Source: Desulforhopalus sp. IMCC35007 (GTDB lineage: Bacteria > Desulfobacterota > Desulfobulbia > Desulfobulbales > Desulfocapsaceae). From it: DNA of 64,000 nucleotides. The translations under genes and the position numbers were made by a program. The notes beneath the pieces were generated by a model. The model was not told the origin of the DNA, searched no databases, and saw only the letters and a program-made list of their open reading frames with translations. This document shows, piece after piece, positions 34,880 to 43,890 of this stretch (within the stretch, counting starts at the first letter, position 1; every line of letters begins with the position of its first letter). The DNA is taken from assembly GCF_005116575.1 (NCBI RefSeq), contig NZ_SWCN01000013.1:1-64000 (forward strand). Direction: 5' to 3'.

Positions 34880-35767
34880 CTAACTGTTCTGGGTGATCCC
34901 GAGGATGGTGTGCCAGACTTCTCCCTGACCCCAGCGCTTCAGGATGAGTACTGGTTTGCTTTGTAAAAAGGTGAGTATTTTTTCCGCCTCACTGGTAAGC
35001 AGTCCCGAGAGGATGAACCACTTTTGGGTATAGAAACCTTCTTTGTTTAATAGCTCTTTCATTACATCGTAATGGATGTTTGCCACCACCAGGTCTGTTG
35101 CCACTGAAAGCTGTTCTTCCGCCTTGCCATTGATGACCAGAACCCTGTCTTCAAGTTTATTGAGAAAGACGTTGGTGAGCGCGGTTTTTGTTGCGAGAAA
35201 ATTGTAGTCAACGGCAAGCACTTTTTTACATCCCAGCTTTGCTCCGGCCAGAGCGAGGACCCCGGTCCCTGAGCCCAGATCGAGCATGGTTCTGGTTTTG
35301 TTGCCAGAGCAGGCAATCTCCATGGCCTCAAGACACGCCTGGGTGGTTGGATGACCACCATTGCCAAAGACCACCCCTGAATCAAGGGTAATTGAAATAT
35401 CATTTTCCTTGGGGGAGGCCTTGATCCAGGTCGGGTTGAGGAGAAACCGGCCTATACGCAGAGGTTCCACATTACCGCCCTGCCATTCCCCATAACTCAT
35501 CTGGTACTGATCTATAAGAGAAAAACCCGGAAAGGCCTGCAGGGTTTCTAGAACCTCTTCTGTTGCTGGCTGGGTGAAGAAAAGAAAACTGAAATCATCT
35601 TCAACCCAGTTGCCTATAAAATAGTCGTTGTCGATTCTGTGATGGGCTGGAATGATGCCTTCTATATAATAGATAAAGAGTTCTGTGTCGGGTCGGAGAA
35701 GGGTAGATTTCTGCACCATAGTATCAACCAGAAAAGAAGTTGCAGGATTATAATGAGCAGCTCGCAA
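34880..35767 (-). CDS. Ribosomal protein L11 methyltransferase-like protein (PrmA family)
   Basis: A 295-residue class I SAM methyltransferase. The PrmA-like segment VVFGNGGHPTTQACLEAM precedes motif I LDLGSGTGVLALAGAKLG, followed by the DLVVANIHYDV motif (PrmA usually has ANI). The N-terminal half resembles PrmA weakly, so the substrate (ribosomal protein L11 or another) is uncertain. Its ATG overlaps the 3' end of the upstream gene by 20 bases, so the two are coupled. An alternative start is the Met 16 codons later. Confidence 0.8.
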   Translation of the reverse strand: MRAAHYNPATSFLVDTMVQKSTLLRPDTELFIYYIEGIIPAHHRIDNDYFIGNWVEDDFSFLFFTQPATEEVLETLQAFPGFSLIDQYQMSYGEWQGGNVEPLRIGRFLLNPTWIKASPKENDISITLDSGVVFGNGGHPTTQACLEAMEIACSGNKTRTMLDLGSGTGVLALAGAKLGCKKVLAVDYNFLATKTALTNVFLNKLEDRVLVINGKAEEQLSVATDLVVANIHYDVMKELLNKEGFYTQKWFILSGLLTSEAEKILTFLQSKPVLILKRWGQGEVWHTILGITQNS

Positions 35768-36419
35768 GAAAGCTCTGCATTCCGGTGAGCATCTGGCTTG
35801 CTTTGCTTGGGGTTATGTTCTCATCCTTGCCCGCTACAGCCTCGTTATAGAGTTCTAACCAGGCAATGATCATTTTGTTTTCCTGGCGCTCGTAAATTTT
35901 CTTTTTATAGGCTTCGCCGGTGAGTTGAAGACCTTTTTTTGCAACAGCCTTGCCTTGTATTTCGTTGTAGACTCGAATGTCGGCTTTGAGGCAGAGATTG
36001 CGCAGCAATTCCTCGAGGATGGCACCCATCATGATCACAGCAGCCTTGTCGTTGCTCTGGTCTTTTTGAATTTTTGCAAGTTTTAGCATATCAATGAGTA
36101 CATCCTTGGTGACCGCGCCCCGGGTGGTTTCCAGCCAGTCCCCTTCAATATCCCTCTGTCCCGCTTTGATAATGCCAAGACCGCGCCGTGTTCTGCTGGC
36201 GGTGGCCTGGGTGACTTCGGTCTTAAAACTCTGGTAGTAGGTGCTGGTGTTGCCAAAGACCCTGCTCAGAAATGACAGTGCGGAAATTCGAAAGTCGTGA
36301 AACTTTTGTTCATTGACATGCGGGTTTGAATGTGATGGTTCGCTCTCGGTTTCGAGAACATTTTCTCCCAGCCTGATGATTGTTGCTGCCTGACCCTTAA
36401 GGTCCTCTCGGTTATTCAT
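35748..36419 (-). CDS. Unknown protein with HEPN-like C-terminal region
   Basis: A 223-residue soluble, mostly helical protein. I do not recognise a defined family. The central segment KAAVIMMGAILEELLRNLC resembles the first helix of HEPN-type domains (AGAxLExxLRxLC). HEPN proteins are often RNases or nucleotide-related toxins, but the catalytic RX4-6H motif is not evident here. It overlaps the PrmA-like gene by 20 bases and has a 22-base palindrome about 50 bases upstream. Confidence 0.6.
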   Translation of the reverse strand: MNNREDLKGQAATIIRLGENVLETESEPSHSNPHVNEQKFHDFRISALSFLSRVFGNTSTYYQSFKTEVTQATASRTRRGLGIIKAGQRDIEGDWLETTRGAVTKDVLIDMLKLAKIQKDQSNDKAAVIMMGAILEELLRNLCLKADIRVYNEIQGKAVAKKGLQLTGEAYKKKIYERQENKMIIAWLELYNEAVAGKDENITPSKASQMLTGMQSFLASCSL

Positions 36420-36469
36420 GGTTACTTCGACTCTGTATAAGATTAAATGTGATCCGTTATTTAAGTTTC

Positions 36470-36491
36470 TCCCATATACCCCGATATGGGA
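36470..36491. promoter_or_regulatory. Palindrome upstream of the HEPN-like gene
   Basis: TCCCATAT (36470-36477) and ATATGGGA (36484-36491) form perfect 8-bp arms around 6 bases, 51 bases before the minus-strand start. It looks like a dimeric-regulator operator. The remaining 36420-36762 shows no gene. Confidence 0.5.
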
Positions 36492-36762
36492 AATTTATCA
36501 CCTCTTGAATGTACTAAACTGGAGAAGTCCAGATTCATCTTCTCATATGTGATTTTTTGGTTCATCCGACAAAAGTGTGCTTTGTTTCATCAAGTGCCAT
36601 GATTTTCGTTGGAGTTATCTCCGATGGTGCTATGACCAAGTAATGCCAGATTCTCAGGTCGATACTGTTGTGATAGCTTGGCAAACCATCACCTGCGCTG
36701 TATAACATTTGTGAAATTATGTTCTATAGTTCTTGTTAAATCTCTCACCCTGCATAAAAAAG

Positions 36763-37179
36763 ATGGAATTAAAAATAGTAACCGATTGCTCTGGAATTGA
36801 TTGGTCAATAATCGCTGAATCACTGCGAAAAGTCGGCATGGCCTACCATTCACCAGAAGTTCATAAGCGTGCTTTCGAGGCCAGTTACACAACCGTTTTT
36901 ATTTATGATGGCTCACAGTTAACTGGTTTTGGAAGAGCAATATCTGATGGTGAATATCAGGGGGCAATTTATGATGTTGCTGTTTTGCCAGAGGCTCAAG
37001 GAAAGGGAATTGGAAAGGTTATCATCCAAACCATCTTAGCTCAACTGCCAAACTGTAATATCATTCTGTATGCAACTCCAGGGATGGAAGGATTTTATAA
37101 AAAGTTTGGATTTGGGGTTATGACAACAGGAATGGCAGTTTTTACAAATCCAGAAGCAATGAGAAAATTTACAGTTTAA
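36763..37179 (+). CDS. GNAT-family N-acetyltransferase
   Basis: A 138-residue acetyl-CoA-dependent acetyltransferase. Motif A is VAVLPEAQGKGIGKVIIQTI and motif B is MEGFYKKFGFGV. The substrate is unknown. The ATG at 36763 is chosen over an in-frame TTG at 36733, because the fold starts at MELKIVTDCSG, though neither has a good ribosome-binding site. Confidence 0.85.
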   Translation: MELKIVTDCSGIDWSIIAESLRKVGMAYHSPEVHKRAFEASYTTVFIYDGSQLTGFGRAISDGEYQGAIYDVAVLPEAQGKGIGKVIIQTILAQLPNCNIILYATPGMEGFYKKFGFGVMTTGMAVFTNPEAMRKFTV

Positions 37180-37344
37180 TTTTCTCAACCACCAAGACGA
37201 ATGGGCGTCCCCAAATGCAGCCGATGATAGGAAGCTCTCCCTCCATCCCCTATCATCTTGTCAGGTGGGGAAGATGCAAACTCCGGGACACCTTCTTGGC
37301 GGTATCCCGGCCCTGAAACAGAGAGAAAATCAGTCAGGTACGTT

Positions 37345-37812
37345 CTATTTGTCTGTTGGAAATCGAAGAGATGTACTGTTTTTCTTGGTTTCCAGGATGA
37401 AAGATGTCTTTACATTCTGGATTCCGGGGATACCTGAAAGTTTATTATTTACAAAATTGGTATAGCTTTCCATATCTTTGACAACAACCTTGAGGAGAAA
37501 ATCCACTTCACCGGTGAGTTGATAGCATTCGAGGACCTCTTCCATACTGGTCAAACGTTTGATCACATTTTCAAGGGACTGTATCTGATGATGGCTGAGG
37601 CAGACCATGACAATGGTCTGTATCTCAAAACCTGCTTTTTTGCGGTCGAGTACGGCAACATATTTATCGATGACGCCTGATGACTCAAGGCGTCTGACAC
37701 GTTCAAGGACCGCAGGGGGGGATAAGCCAATTTCCTGTGCTAGTCTGGAGTTGGTAATACGGCCATTGTCCTGGAGAATGGTCAGAATTTTTTTATCGGT
37801 GCCGTCAATCAT
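37345..37812 (-). CDS. Lrp/AsnC-family transcriptional regulator
   Basis: A 155-residue regulator. The N-terminal HTH (KKILTILQDNGRITNSRLAQ, IGLSPPAVLERVRRLE) precedes the RAM ligand-binding domain (QLTGEVDFLLKVVVKDMESY). Lrp-type proteins respond to amino acids. It stands alone and its targets are not evident from context. Confidence 0.92.
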   Translation of the reverse strand: MIDGTDKKILTILQDNGRITNSRLAQEIGLSPPAVLERVRRLESSGVIDKYVAVLDRKKAGFEIQTIVMVCLSHHQIQSLENVIKRLTSMEEVLECYQLTGEVDFLLKVVVKDMESYTNFVNNKLSGIPGIQNVKTSFILETKKNSTSLRFPTDK

Positions 37813-37916
37813 AGCGTTGTCTTATAAAATTATCAGTTGTCAGTAAACATGAAACAGTAGCTTCTTTTCCAAATAAGCAAAAGAATTTTCTTCAGTTTGT
37901 AATCTTTGTAAAGGAA

Positions 37917-38204
37917 CTACTCAGCCTCACTGTCACCTTCATTCTCTTTATTATTGTCCATTTTGGGAAGATCCTTATCGTACAGTTGCTTGGCCGCAAG
38001 AAGCAGAAATGGAATAGTAAAAACCGGTGCCAGGCTCGGACCAAGCTGAAACAACTGCTGTAAAGTTGCACTGGCGACTTTGAGTTCGGGAAATACATAT
38101 TTCAGACTGCAGTAGGTTACAATTGCACCGATCACACTGAGCCACCATGGTGTAAACCTGTTTTTTTCTGGAACCGACGGGGACGGTTGAGGCACAGTTT
38201 TCAT
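37917..38204 (-). CDS. Small membrane protein of unknown function
   Basis: A 95-residue protein with two hydrophobic helices (WWLSVIGAIVTYCSL and LAPVFTIPFLLLAA) and an acidic C-terminal tail (NNKENEGDSEAE). No family is recognised. Its ATG overlaps the stop of the HEAT-repeat gene (ATGA), so the pair is translationally coupled. Confidence 0.65.
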   Translation of the reverse strand: MKTVPQPSPSVPEKNRFTPWWLSVIGAIVTYCSLKYVFPELKVASATLQQLFQLGPSLAPVFTIPFLLLAAKQLYDKDLPKMDNNKENEGDSEAE

Positions 38205-38602
38205 AGCTCCTCTGAAAGAACGAGTTTTACCATCTCCCGGACCTGGGGACTTGGGTCGCTGTACATTTTTTCAACATGTCTCAGGGCTTCAGGAGTTCCT
38301 ATGAGAGCTAACAGAGAAACCGCTTCGCCACGAAGCAGGGGGTTGCCATCCTCAAGCAGTGGCAGGAGAGAAGGGACTGCCTGTACCAGAGTCTGGGGCT
38401 GAATTTCTTTGAGTTCCTCAAAGAGTACAGCCATGCCGAGACGGACGTTGAAGCGTTCATCCCGCAAAAGGTCACCACTCCATGCATAGTATCTGGAATC
38501 CTGGCGAAACATGGCTGTTATATTTTCTATGTGGCCCATTTCAAGAAAATCTGCGATCACCTTTTTTAATTCTTCATCGCTTACATCATGATTTTTTTGC
38601 AT
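38201..38602 (-). CDS. HEAT-repeat protein
   Basis: A 133-residue helical protein with two to three HEAT-like repeats (LVQAVPSLLPLLEDGNPLLR, GEAVSLLALIGTPEALRHVE, PSPQVREMVKLVL). HEAT repeats serve as protein-binding scaffolds. It is the first gene of a two-gene unit with a small membrane protein, which suggests a membrane-tethered scaffold (inference). Confidence 0.8.
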   Translation of the reverse strand: MQKNHDVSDEELKKVIADFLEMGHIENITAMFRQDSRYYAWSGDLLRDERFNVRLGMAVLFEELKEIQPQTLVQAVPSLLPLLEDGNPLLRGEAVSLLALIGTPEALRHVEKMYSDPSPQVREMVKLVLSEEL

Positions 38603-38720
38603 TGAAGTTGTACCCTTGGTTTTGAAAATGTGAGTGCCAACTACTGTGTATCTTCTTGGCCTTTATGGCAAGTGTAAATGCAGGAAGCACAACTATTAAC
38701 AGCACCACGAAAGGAGCACA

Positions 38721-39191
38721 ATGATTGACATAAATATACCCGGAGGGCCTGCACTGAAAATTCATCATCTTGTTCTGGATTATAATGGAACAATCGCACT
38801 GGATGGTGACCTTATAACAGGGGTGCCGGAGTTACTTAATCTTCTGGCAAAAGATGTTCAACTCCATGTTCTGACCGCTGATACCCATGGGACGGTAAAA
38901 GAGAAGGTTGCCGGTATTGCCTGTCATCTGCAGGTGATCGGAGAGGGGGCTCAGGACGAGAAAAAGGGGGCGTATGTCAAGAGTCTTGGGGAAAAGAATG
39001 TTGCTGCAATTGGGAACGGCAGAAATGATGCGCTCATGCTTTCGATAGCAGCCCTCGGCATTTCCGTTTTGCAAAACGAAGGCGCCTCCCCTGCTGCAAT
39101 TGCCGCCAGTGACATCTGCTGCAAAGATATCTGGGATGCTTTGCAATTGATGCTGCGACCGGAAAGATTACAGGCAACGCTTAGGAATTAG
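38721..39191 (+). CDS. HAD-family hydrolase, soluble P-type-ATPase-like
   Basis: A 156-residue HAD phosphatase resembling the isolated phosphorylation domain of P-type ATPases. Motif I is DYNGTIALDG (the second Asp of DxDGT is Asn), the Thr motif is HVLTADTHG, and motif IV is AAIGNGRNDALML. The Asn substitution is common in this soluble subgroup. The function is unknown. ATG follows AAAGGAGCACA. Confidence 0.85.
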   Translation: MIDINIPGGPALKIHHLVLDYNGTIALDGDLITGVPELLNLLAKDVQLHVLTADTHGTVKEKVAGIACHLQVIGEGAQDEKKGAYVKSLGEKNVAAIGNGRNDALMLSIAALGISVLQNEGASPAAIAASDICCKDIWDALQLMLRPERLQATLRN

Positions 39192-39336
39192 TAGCATTCG
39201 CATCCTGATTTCACTGAAAGGGAATGGGTAAAAAATTGCTAGGGTGTGCAAAAAATTCTCCCGGCGTAGGAGCTGTGTGGCTTTTATGACTTGAAATAAC
39301 CGTCTGAATATAAGAAATATTTATTGATTGTCGTGT

Positions 39337-39354
39337 CTGGCATGTTCTCTGCAG
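39337..39354 (+). promoter_or_regulatory. Candidate sigma-54 promoter
   Basis: CTGGCATGTTCTCTGCAG contains GG and GC separated by exactly 10 bases and matches TGGCACG-N4-TTGCA at nearly all positions. It ends 53 bases before the ATG of the small secreted protein at 39408. Confidence 0.5.
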
Positions 39355-39407
39355 TTCGTTTTGAAATAATCTTTGATTAATTTATTTCTGAATATTGGAG
39401 AAATGCT

Positions 39408-39692
39408 ATGAGTACACTATTGTGGAATCTGATTTTGCCGGCACTGATTGTTCTATCCACGGCCACTCCGGGGGCTGGATGGTATTATGTCGATCCAATT
39501 AATGAGGCGGTTGAGGTGAGTTCGCTGTACGATAGTGGTCCCCTTGTGGCCGGGACTCTGCTGGACTATCTTCCCGATGGAGCCCGGTCGGTTATGATAG
39601 AGAATACCCAGTATTTTATCTCCGGTGGTAACTGGTTTATTGCGGTTATTGAAGGAGATATCCAGTACATGGTTGTTCTTGCTCCAGTCTGA
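39408..39692 (+). CDS. Small exported protein of unknown function
   Basis: A 94-residue protein with an N-terminal signal sequence (LILPALIVLSTATPGAGW). The mature C-terminal part has the strand-rich pattern LPDGARSVMIENTQYFISGG then WFIAVIEGDIQYMVVLAPV, which recalls small periplasmic proteins with a 'ppg..vxvxgxxYyyxxg..yyvvvapP' pattern (DUF6515-like), a loose resemblance only. It has its own candidate sigma-54 promoter and ends in a hairpin. Confidence 0.6.
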   Translation: MSTLLWNLILPALIVLSTATPGAGWYYVDPINEAVEVSSLYDSGPLVAGTLLDYLPDGARSVMIENTQYFISGGNWFIAVIEGDIQYMVVLAPV

Positions 39693-39695
39693 AGT

Positions 39696-39716
39696 GCTGG
39701 GTCCGACTGACCCAGC
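39696..39716. terminator. Hairpin between convergent genes
   Basis: GCTGGGTC and GACCCAGC pair perfectly around CGACT. The downstream T-run is weak (TGTTTG), but the position between convergent genes suggests termination. Confidence 0.6.
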
Positions 39717-39745
39717 TGTTTGACCTTTCTGCTGTTCTCTCTTTT

Positions 39746-41581
39746 TTATCTGAGCGTCTCTACTGCCGGAGCCGTTACGTCGTTGGTTGATTGATCATTC
39801 TCAAGGTCCATCGCCACAAGCAGGGCGTAATGACCATTCTGGGCAAGCAGCTCATCATGGGTTCCGCTTTCCACAATTTTCCCCTGACGCATGACGACTA
39901 TGTGATTTGCCCTGCGGATCGTTGAAAGACGATGGGCAATAACCAGACTTGTCCTGTTTTTAAAACTGTCGGCTATTGCCGTCTCCAGTATATTTTCTGA
40001 TTCGGTGTCGATGGCCGCTGTTGCTTCATCAAGGATAAGGATTGCCGGATCCCGGCAGAGCACCCGGGCAAAAGCCAGAAGTTGTTTCTCTCCTGTGGAA
40101 AGAGTCATTCCTCCCTCTCCGATCAGCGTATCAAGACCCTGGGGCAGCTTGTTTGTAAATCTGTCGATCCCCGTCTGCTTGAGAATCTCTTCAACCTTTT
40201 GCCGGTTGCAACCGGTCTCCATGACAATATTGGCAAGCAATGTGTCCTGCAGGAGGAAGACGTCCTGTAAAATAACTCCAACCACTTGGCGAAGATTTTT
40301 CAGGCTCAGATCCTTTATATTGTGCCCGTCTATTAAAATATTTCCGTGTTGTGGCTCGTAAAAACGTAAGAGTAGATTGACAAGTGTTGTCTTGCCTGAG
40401 CCAGTGGTGCCGACAAGAGCGACTGTCTGGCCGGGTTCAAGAGAAAAAGATACATCAGAGAGTATCTGTGAATCGGGGGTGTAAGAAAAATGAATGTTCT
40501 GAAAGTCCAGTCTACCTTCGGGGTTGTGGAGTTCTGTGGCCAGGGGCGTTTCCTGAATAGCACTTTTTTTGTCGAGCAGCTGGAAGATCCGTTCTGCAGA
40601 GGCCATGGCGGACTGAACGACAGAATATTTCTGGGATAACTCACGCAGAGGTTGAAAAAACAACCGCATATAGGAAATAAAAGCGACAAGTTCTCCCAGG
40701 GTAAGCCTCTTTTGCAGTATTTCACCACCGCCATACCAGAGAATGAGCGCCACTGCAGCAGAGCTTAAAAACTCTGTAAGTGGCATGAAGGTACCAAAGA
40801 GTTTGATCTGCTTGAGTGTTTTCTGTAGATATTCCCCGGTTAAACTCTCAAAGGTCTCTTTGCATTCGGCCTGTCTGTTGAAGATCTGCAGGATCGAAAT
40901 ACCGGCAAGGGTCTCTGAGAGGTAGGAGTTTATCTTGGCAAGTTTCGTGCGTATCTCTCTGAATCTTTCGCGGGCAAATTTTGCAAATATGATTGTGATT
41001 ACAAGAGCAACAGGCATAAAGAGGGTCATGACACCGGCAAGCCTTGGATTCATATAAAACAGGAGGAGAAGTATCCCGGCCAGGCGCAGCAAATCGTTGA
41101 ACAGGGTCACGATGACGGAGGTGAACATCTCATTCATGTTCTGGATATCGTTGGTCAGCCTTGTGACAAGTCTTCCCGTGGGGTTGCTGTTAAAAAAAGT
41201 GAGATCAAGATTAAGGATGGTGGTGAAAAGTCGTTGTCTCACCGTGTGCATAACAGACTGTCCTACCCATTCCAGAATCAGGATCTGGATAAACGTTGCA
41301 AAAAAAACAGCGACCACCAGCAGACCGTACTGTAGTGCAATGTGACTCAGGCCCGCCATCCGCAAAGCTCTTTCCAGATGTTCCACGGTGATATAACTGT
41401 CTATCGCCGTCTGGACAAGGTGGGGGAGAGTCAGGGTACTTGCGGTGATGATGAACGAAATAAACACCGCAGCTATCAGGCCCGCTTTATATGGCGCTGA
41501 GAAACGGAGCACTCTTTTCCACAGACCAAAGTCGCTGAGAGAGCCTTGATGTCCCTCTTCACTGTAGCCGTAATCTCTCAT
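39746..41581 (-). CDS. ABC exporter subunit, ATPase-permease (second half of heterodimer)
   Basis: A 611-residue type IV ABC half-transporter with six N-terminal membrane helices and a C-terminal nucleotide-binding domain. Walker A is VGTTGSGKTT, Walker B ILILDEATAAID keeps the catalytic Glu, and the switch is IAHRLST. The signature is LSTGEKQ instead of LSGGQ. Its ATG overlaps the stop of the partner gene (ATGA). Together they resemble MdlA/MdlB (SmdA/SmdB)-type heterodimeric multidrug or lipid exporters. The substrate is unknown. Confidence 0.92.
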   Translation of the reverse strand: MRDYGYSEEGHQGSLSDFGLWKRVLRFSAPYKAGLIAAVFISFIITASTLTLPHLVQTAIDSYITVEHLERALRMAGLSHIALQYGLLVVAVFFATFIQILILEWVGQSVMHTVRQRLFTTILNLDLTFFNSNPTGRLVTRLTNDIQNMNEMFTSVIVTLFNDLLRLAGILLLLFYMNPRLAGVMTLFMPVALVITIIFAKFARERFREIRTKLAKINSYLSETLAGISILQIFNRQAECKETFESLTGEYLQKTLKQIKLFGTFMPLTEFLSSAAVALILWYGGGEILQKRLTLGELVAFISYMRLFFQPLRELSQKYSVVQSAMASAERIFQLLDKKSAIQETPLATELHNPEGRLDFQNIHFSYTPDSQILSDVSFSLEPGQTVALVGTTGSGKTTLVNLLLRFYEPQHGNILIDGHNIKDLSLKNLRQVVGVILQDVFLLQDTLLANIVMETGCNRQKVEEILKQTGIDRFTNKLPQGLDTLIGEGGMTLSTGEKQLLAFARVLCRDPAILILDEATAAIDTESENILETAIADSFKNRTSLVIAHRLSTIRRANHIVVMRQGKIVESGTHDELLAQNGHYALLVAMDLENDQSTNDVTAPAVETLR

Positions 41582-43389
41582 GGAGCAGAGGTCTCCCCCA
41601 GATCGTTGTTTTTCATCTGTTTGTCGTGCATTGTTCTGTACAGTGGGTTGCGGGTGAGCAATTCGTCATGGGTGCCCTGTGTTTCCACCACGCCATCCTT
41701 TAAAATGGTAATTTGATCGGTCATGGAAAGAAGTTTGATCCTGTTGGAGACTATGATCACAGTTTTATTGGCCAGGTGTTGTTTAATACCGTTAAAAACA
41801 TCATGCTCGGTTGCCACATCTACAGCTGAAAGACCGTCATCGATAATAAGAATCGGTCGGTCGCAGAGGAGGGCTCTGGCAAGGCCAAGGCGTTGCCGCT
41901 GGCCACCGCTCAGTTTTACCCCCCGTTCTCCGATGAGGGTGTTATACCCGTCTTTAAATTCTATAATGTCGGCATGAATGGCGGCGTTTTTCGCTGCCTG
42001 CTCGACCTCCTCAAGGCTGCTTTCAGGTCTTCCCAGGCGTATATTCGCTGCAATGGAGTCTGAAAAAAGGGTCGGTTCCTGGCTGACGTAGCCAATGTGT
42101 GAGCGGATAAATGCAAGGGGAAGGCTGTTGACCTCTTTGTCTGCAAAATAAAGCATGCCGTCCTCAAGAGGATACATACGGGTCAGCAATTTACAGAGGG
42201 TTGACTTACCTGAACCTGTTCTCCCAGTGATCCCGTAAATACCGGGTGGAAATTCAAGATTGATGGAGGAGAGGGCCGGTGTCGATGCTGCGGCGTAGGT
42301 AAAAGTCAGATTTCTGAGGGAAAACCCAAGCTTCTTGGAATCGATACCTTCAGGTAAATTGGAATTGTCTTTAAGGCTCGGTTCGGCGTTGAGAATATGC
42401 TGAATTCTGCCAAGAGAGGTAAGTCCCCGCTGTGCGAGATTCGCCACCCAGCCTATGGCCATCATGGGCCAGATCAACATATAAAGATAGGTGATAAAGG
42501 CAACAAAATCTCCCAGGCTGATGGTTGCATTAATGACAAGTCGTCCGCCAAAATAGAGAATCATGAGCATTCCGCAGCTGCCGACAAGGCTTGCCAGAGG
42601 ACTGATAAGGCCTTGAATTTTAGCGACATTTATATTGGCGGTAGCGTATGCTTTGCCGAGGAGGTTGAAACGGCTGCCTTGAAAGTTTTCCATTGTGTAG
42701 GCCTTGATCAGACCAATGGAGAGAAGGGTGGATCTTGAAAATTCGGTAAGATCTGCAAACTGCTCCTGGACCGTGGCAAACCTTTTATGCAGTTTTCCCG
42801 AGAGAATCCGTGTCGAAATGGCAAGAAAAGGCATGGGGAGAAGGGCCAGCAGGGTAAGCGTTGGATCGATTGCAATCATAAAGGCGATGGCGGCAACGGA
42901 CATGACAAGTGCATCGGCCGCTGCGACCATCCCCATGCCACAGGCCATCTGTACAGCAGAGAGGTCGTTGCCGAGGTGGGCCATAAGATCACCTGTTGAA
43001 TATTTTTCAAAAAACTGAGCATCCATCTTCAGGATGTGACCAAAAAGCCGGTTGCGGATGGCACGCTCCAGTAGACGGGAAAAGCCAATTATCAGGTATC
43101 TCCAGCAGAAACGTAAAATAACGACCAGGATTCCAATGGCCACAATGGCAAGACCGACCTGGAAGAGGCCGTTTTGGTCTATGCTCTGTCGGGAAAGCCC
43201 GTCAACCGCTTTTTTGATCAGTCTTGGAATGACGAGCTGAAGTAAGTCGACCGTGATCAGGGCAGAAAAACCGAAAATGAGACGGTAGCGGTGGGTTTTG
43301 AAAAGTGGGACCAATAGATCTTTAAGCTCAGAGTATGAGATTATCTTCGCTCTCTTTTTATCCATGAGAGCTGATGGCTTTTTCTTCAA
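41578..43389 (-). CDS. ABC exporter subunit, ATPase-permease (first half of heterodimer)
   Basis: A 603-residue half-transporter with six membrane helices and an ATPase domain. Walker A is GRTGSGKST and the signature LSGGQRQRLGLARAL is canonical, but Walker B reads LIIDDGLSAVD, with Asp in place of the catalytic Glu, and the switch region reads VSNRIKLLS, lacking the usual His. This makes one degenerate ATP site in the heterodimer, as in MdlAB/TM287-288-type exporters. The start is TTG at 43389 with AGGA at good spacing; an ATG 8 codons later lacks a ribosome-binding site. Confidence 0.92.
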   Translation of the reverse strand: MKKKPSALMDKKRAKIISYSELKDLLVPLFKTHRYRLIFGFSALITVDLLQLVIPRLIKKAVDGLSRQSIDQNGLFQVGLAIVAIGILVVILRFCWRYLIIGFSRLLERAIRNRLFGHILKMDAQFFEKYSTGDLMAHLGNDLSAVQMACGMGMVAAADALVMSVAAIAFMIAIDPTLTLLALLPMPFLAISTRILSGKLHKRFATVQEQFADLTEFSRSTLLSIGLIKAYTMENFQGSRFNLLGKAYATANINVAKIQGLISPLASLVGSCGMLMILYFGGRLVINATISLGDFVAFITYLYMLIWPMMAIGWVANLAQRGLTSLGRIQHILNAEPSLKDNSNLPEGIDSKKLGFSLRNLTFTYAAASTPALSSINLEFPPGIYGITGRTGSGKSTLCKLLTRMYPLEDGMLYFADKEVNSLPLAFIRSHIGYVSQEPTLFSDSIAANIRLGRPESSLEEVEQAAKNAAIHADIIEFKDGYNTLIGERGVKLSGGQRQRLGLARALLCDRPILIIDDGLSAVDVATEHDVFNGIKQHLANKTVIIVSNRIKLLSMTDQITILKDGVVETQGTHDELLTRNPLYRTMHDKQMKNNDLGETSAP

Positions 43390-43890
43390 AGGAAGTCCTG
43401 CTTAAATTATGAAAATAAAGTGTGTATAGTCAAACTGTAAATGATAAGCAAATGCTTTCAGGATGTCACTGTAAATCTTCAAAAGTGCTTTGTATTGCTG
43501 TGAAGAGTAGTCAGATCACTATTTGTTATAATGATCTTTTTGGTAGCAATAGTGAAAAAGAAACGAGAAGGTATTTTTTTTTAAAAATAATTATAAACTG
43601 TAATGAAAGATATTGATCAGGCCTGTTAAATAAGGAAGAAAAAATAATTTATTACGGCAGTAATAAGTTATGATATGTTCTTTGAATATTATTAACAAAC
43701 AATATATTTGCGGATGAACTATAATTGTTATTTGAAAATGGTGATTGGTCTTGTTATATTCGCAACAGACAAATAAAAGAAATATTGTTTATAGAAAATA
43801 ATTTAAGAAGTGGATGCTCAGACAGACTATATTAAAAGAGACTGTGCTTTTATATTCAAAGACCAACAACCTCACTAGAAAGGAATTCAC
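43390..43890. promoter_or_regulatory. AT-rich leader region upstream of the H-NS-family gene
   Basis: About 500 bases, clearly more AT-rich than the surroundings, especially 43560-43870, with many A/T runs and TATAAT-like strings, and no supported gene. AT-rich curved DNA is the preferred target of H-NS, so autoregulation of the downstream gene is plausible. A 64-codon frame at 43422-43616 looks non-coding. Confidence 0.45.
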
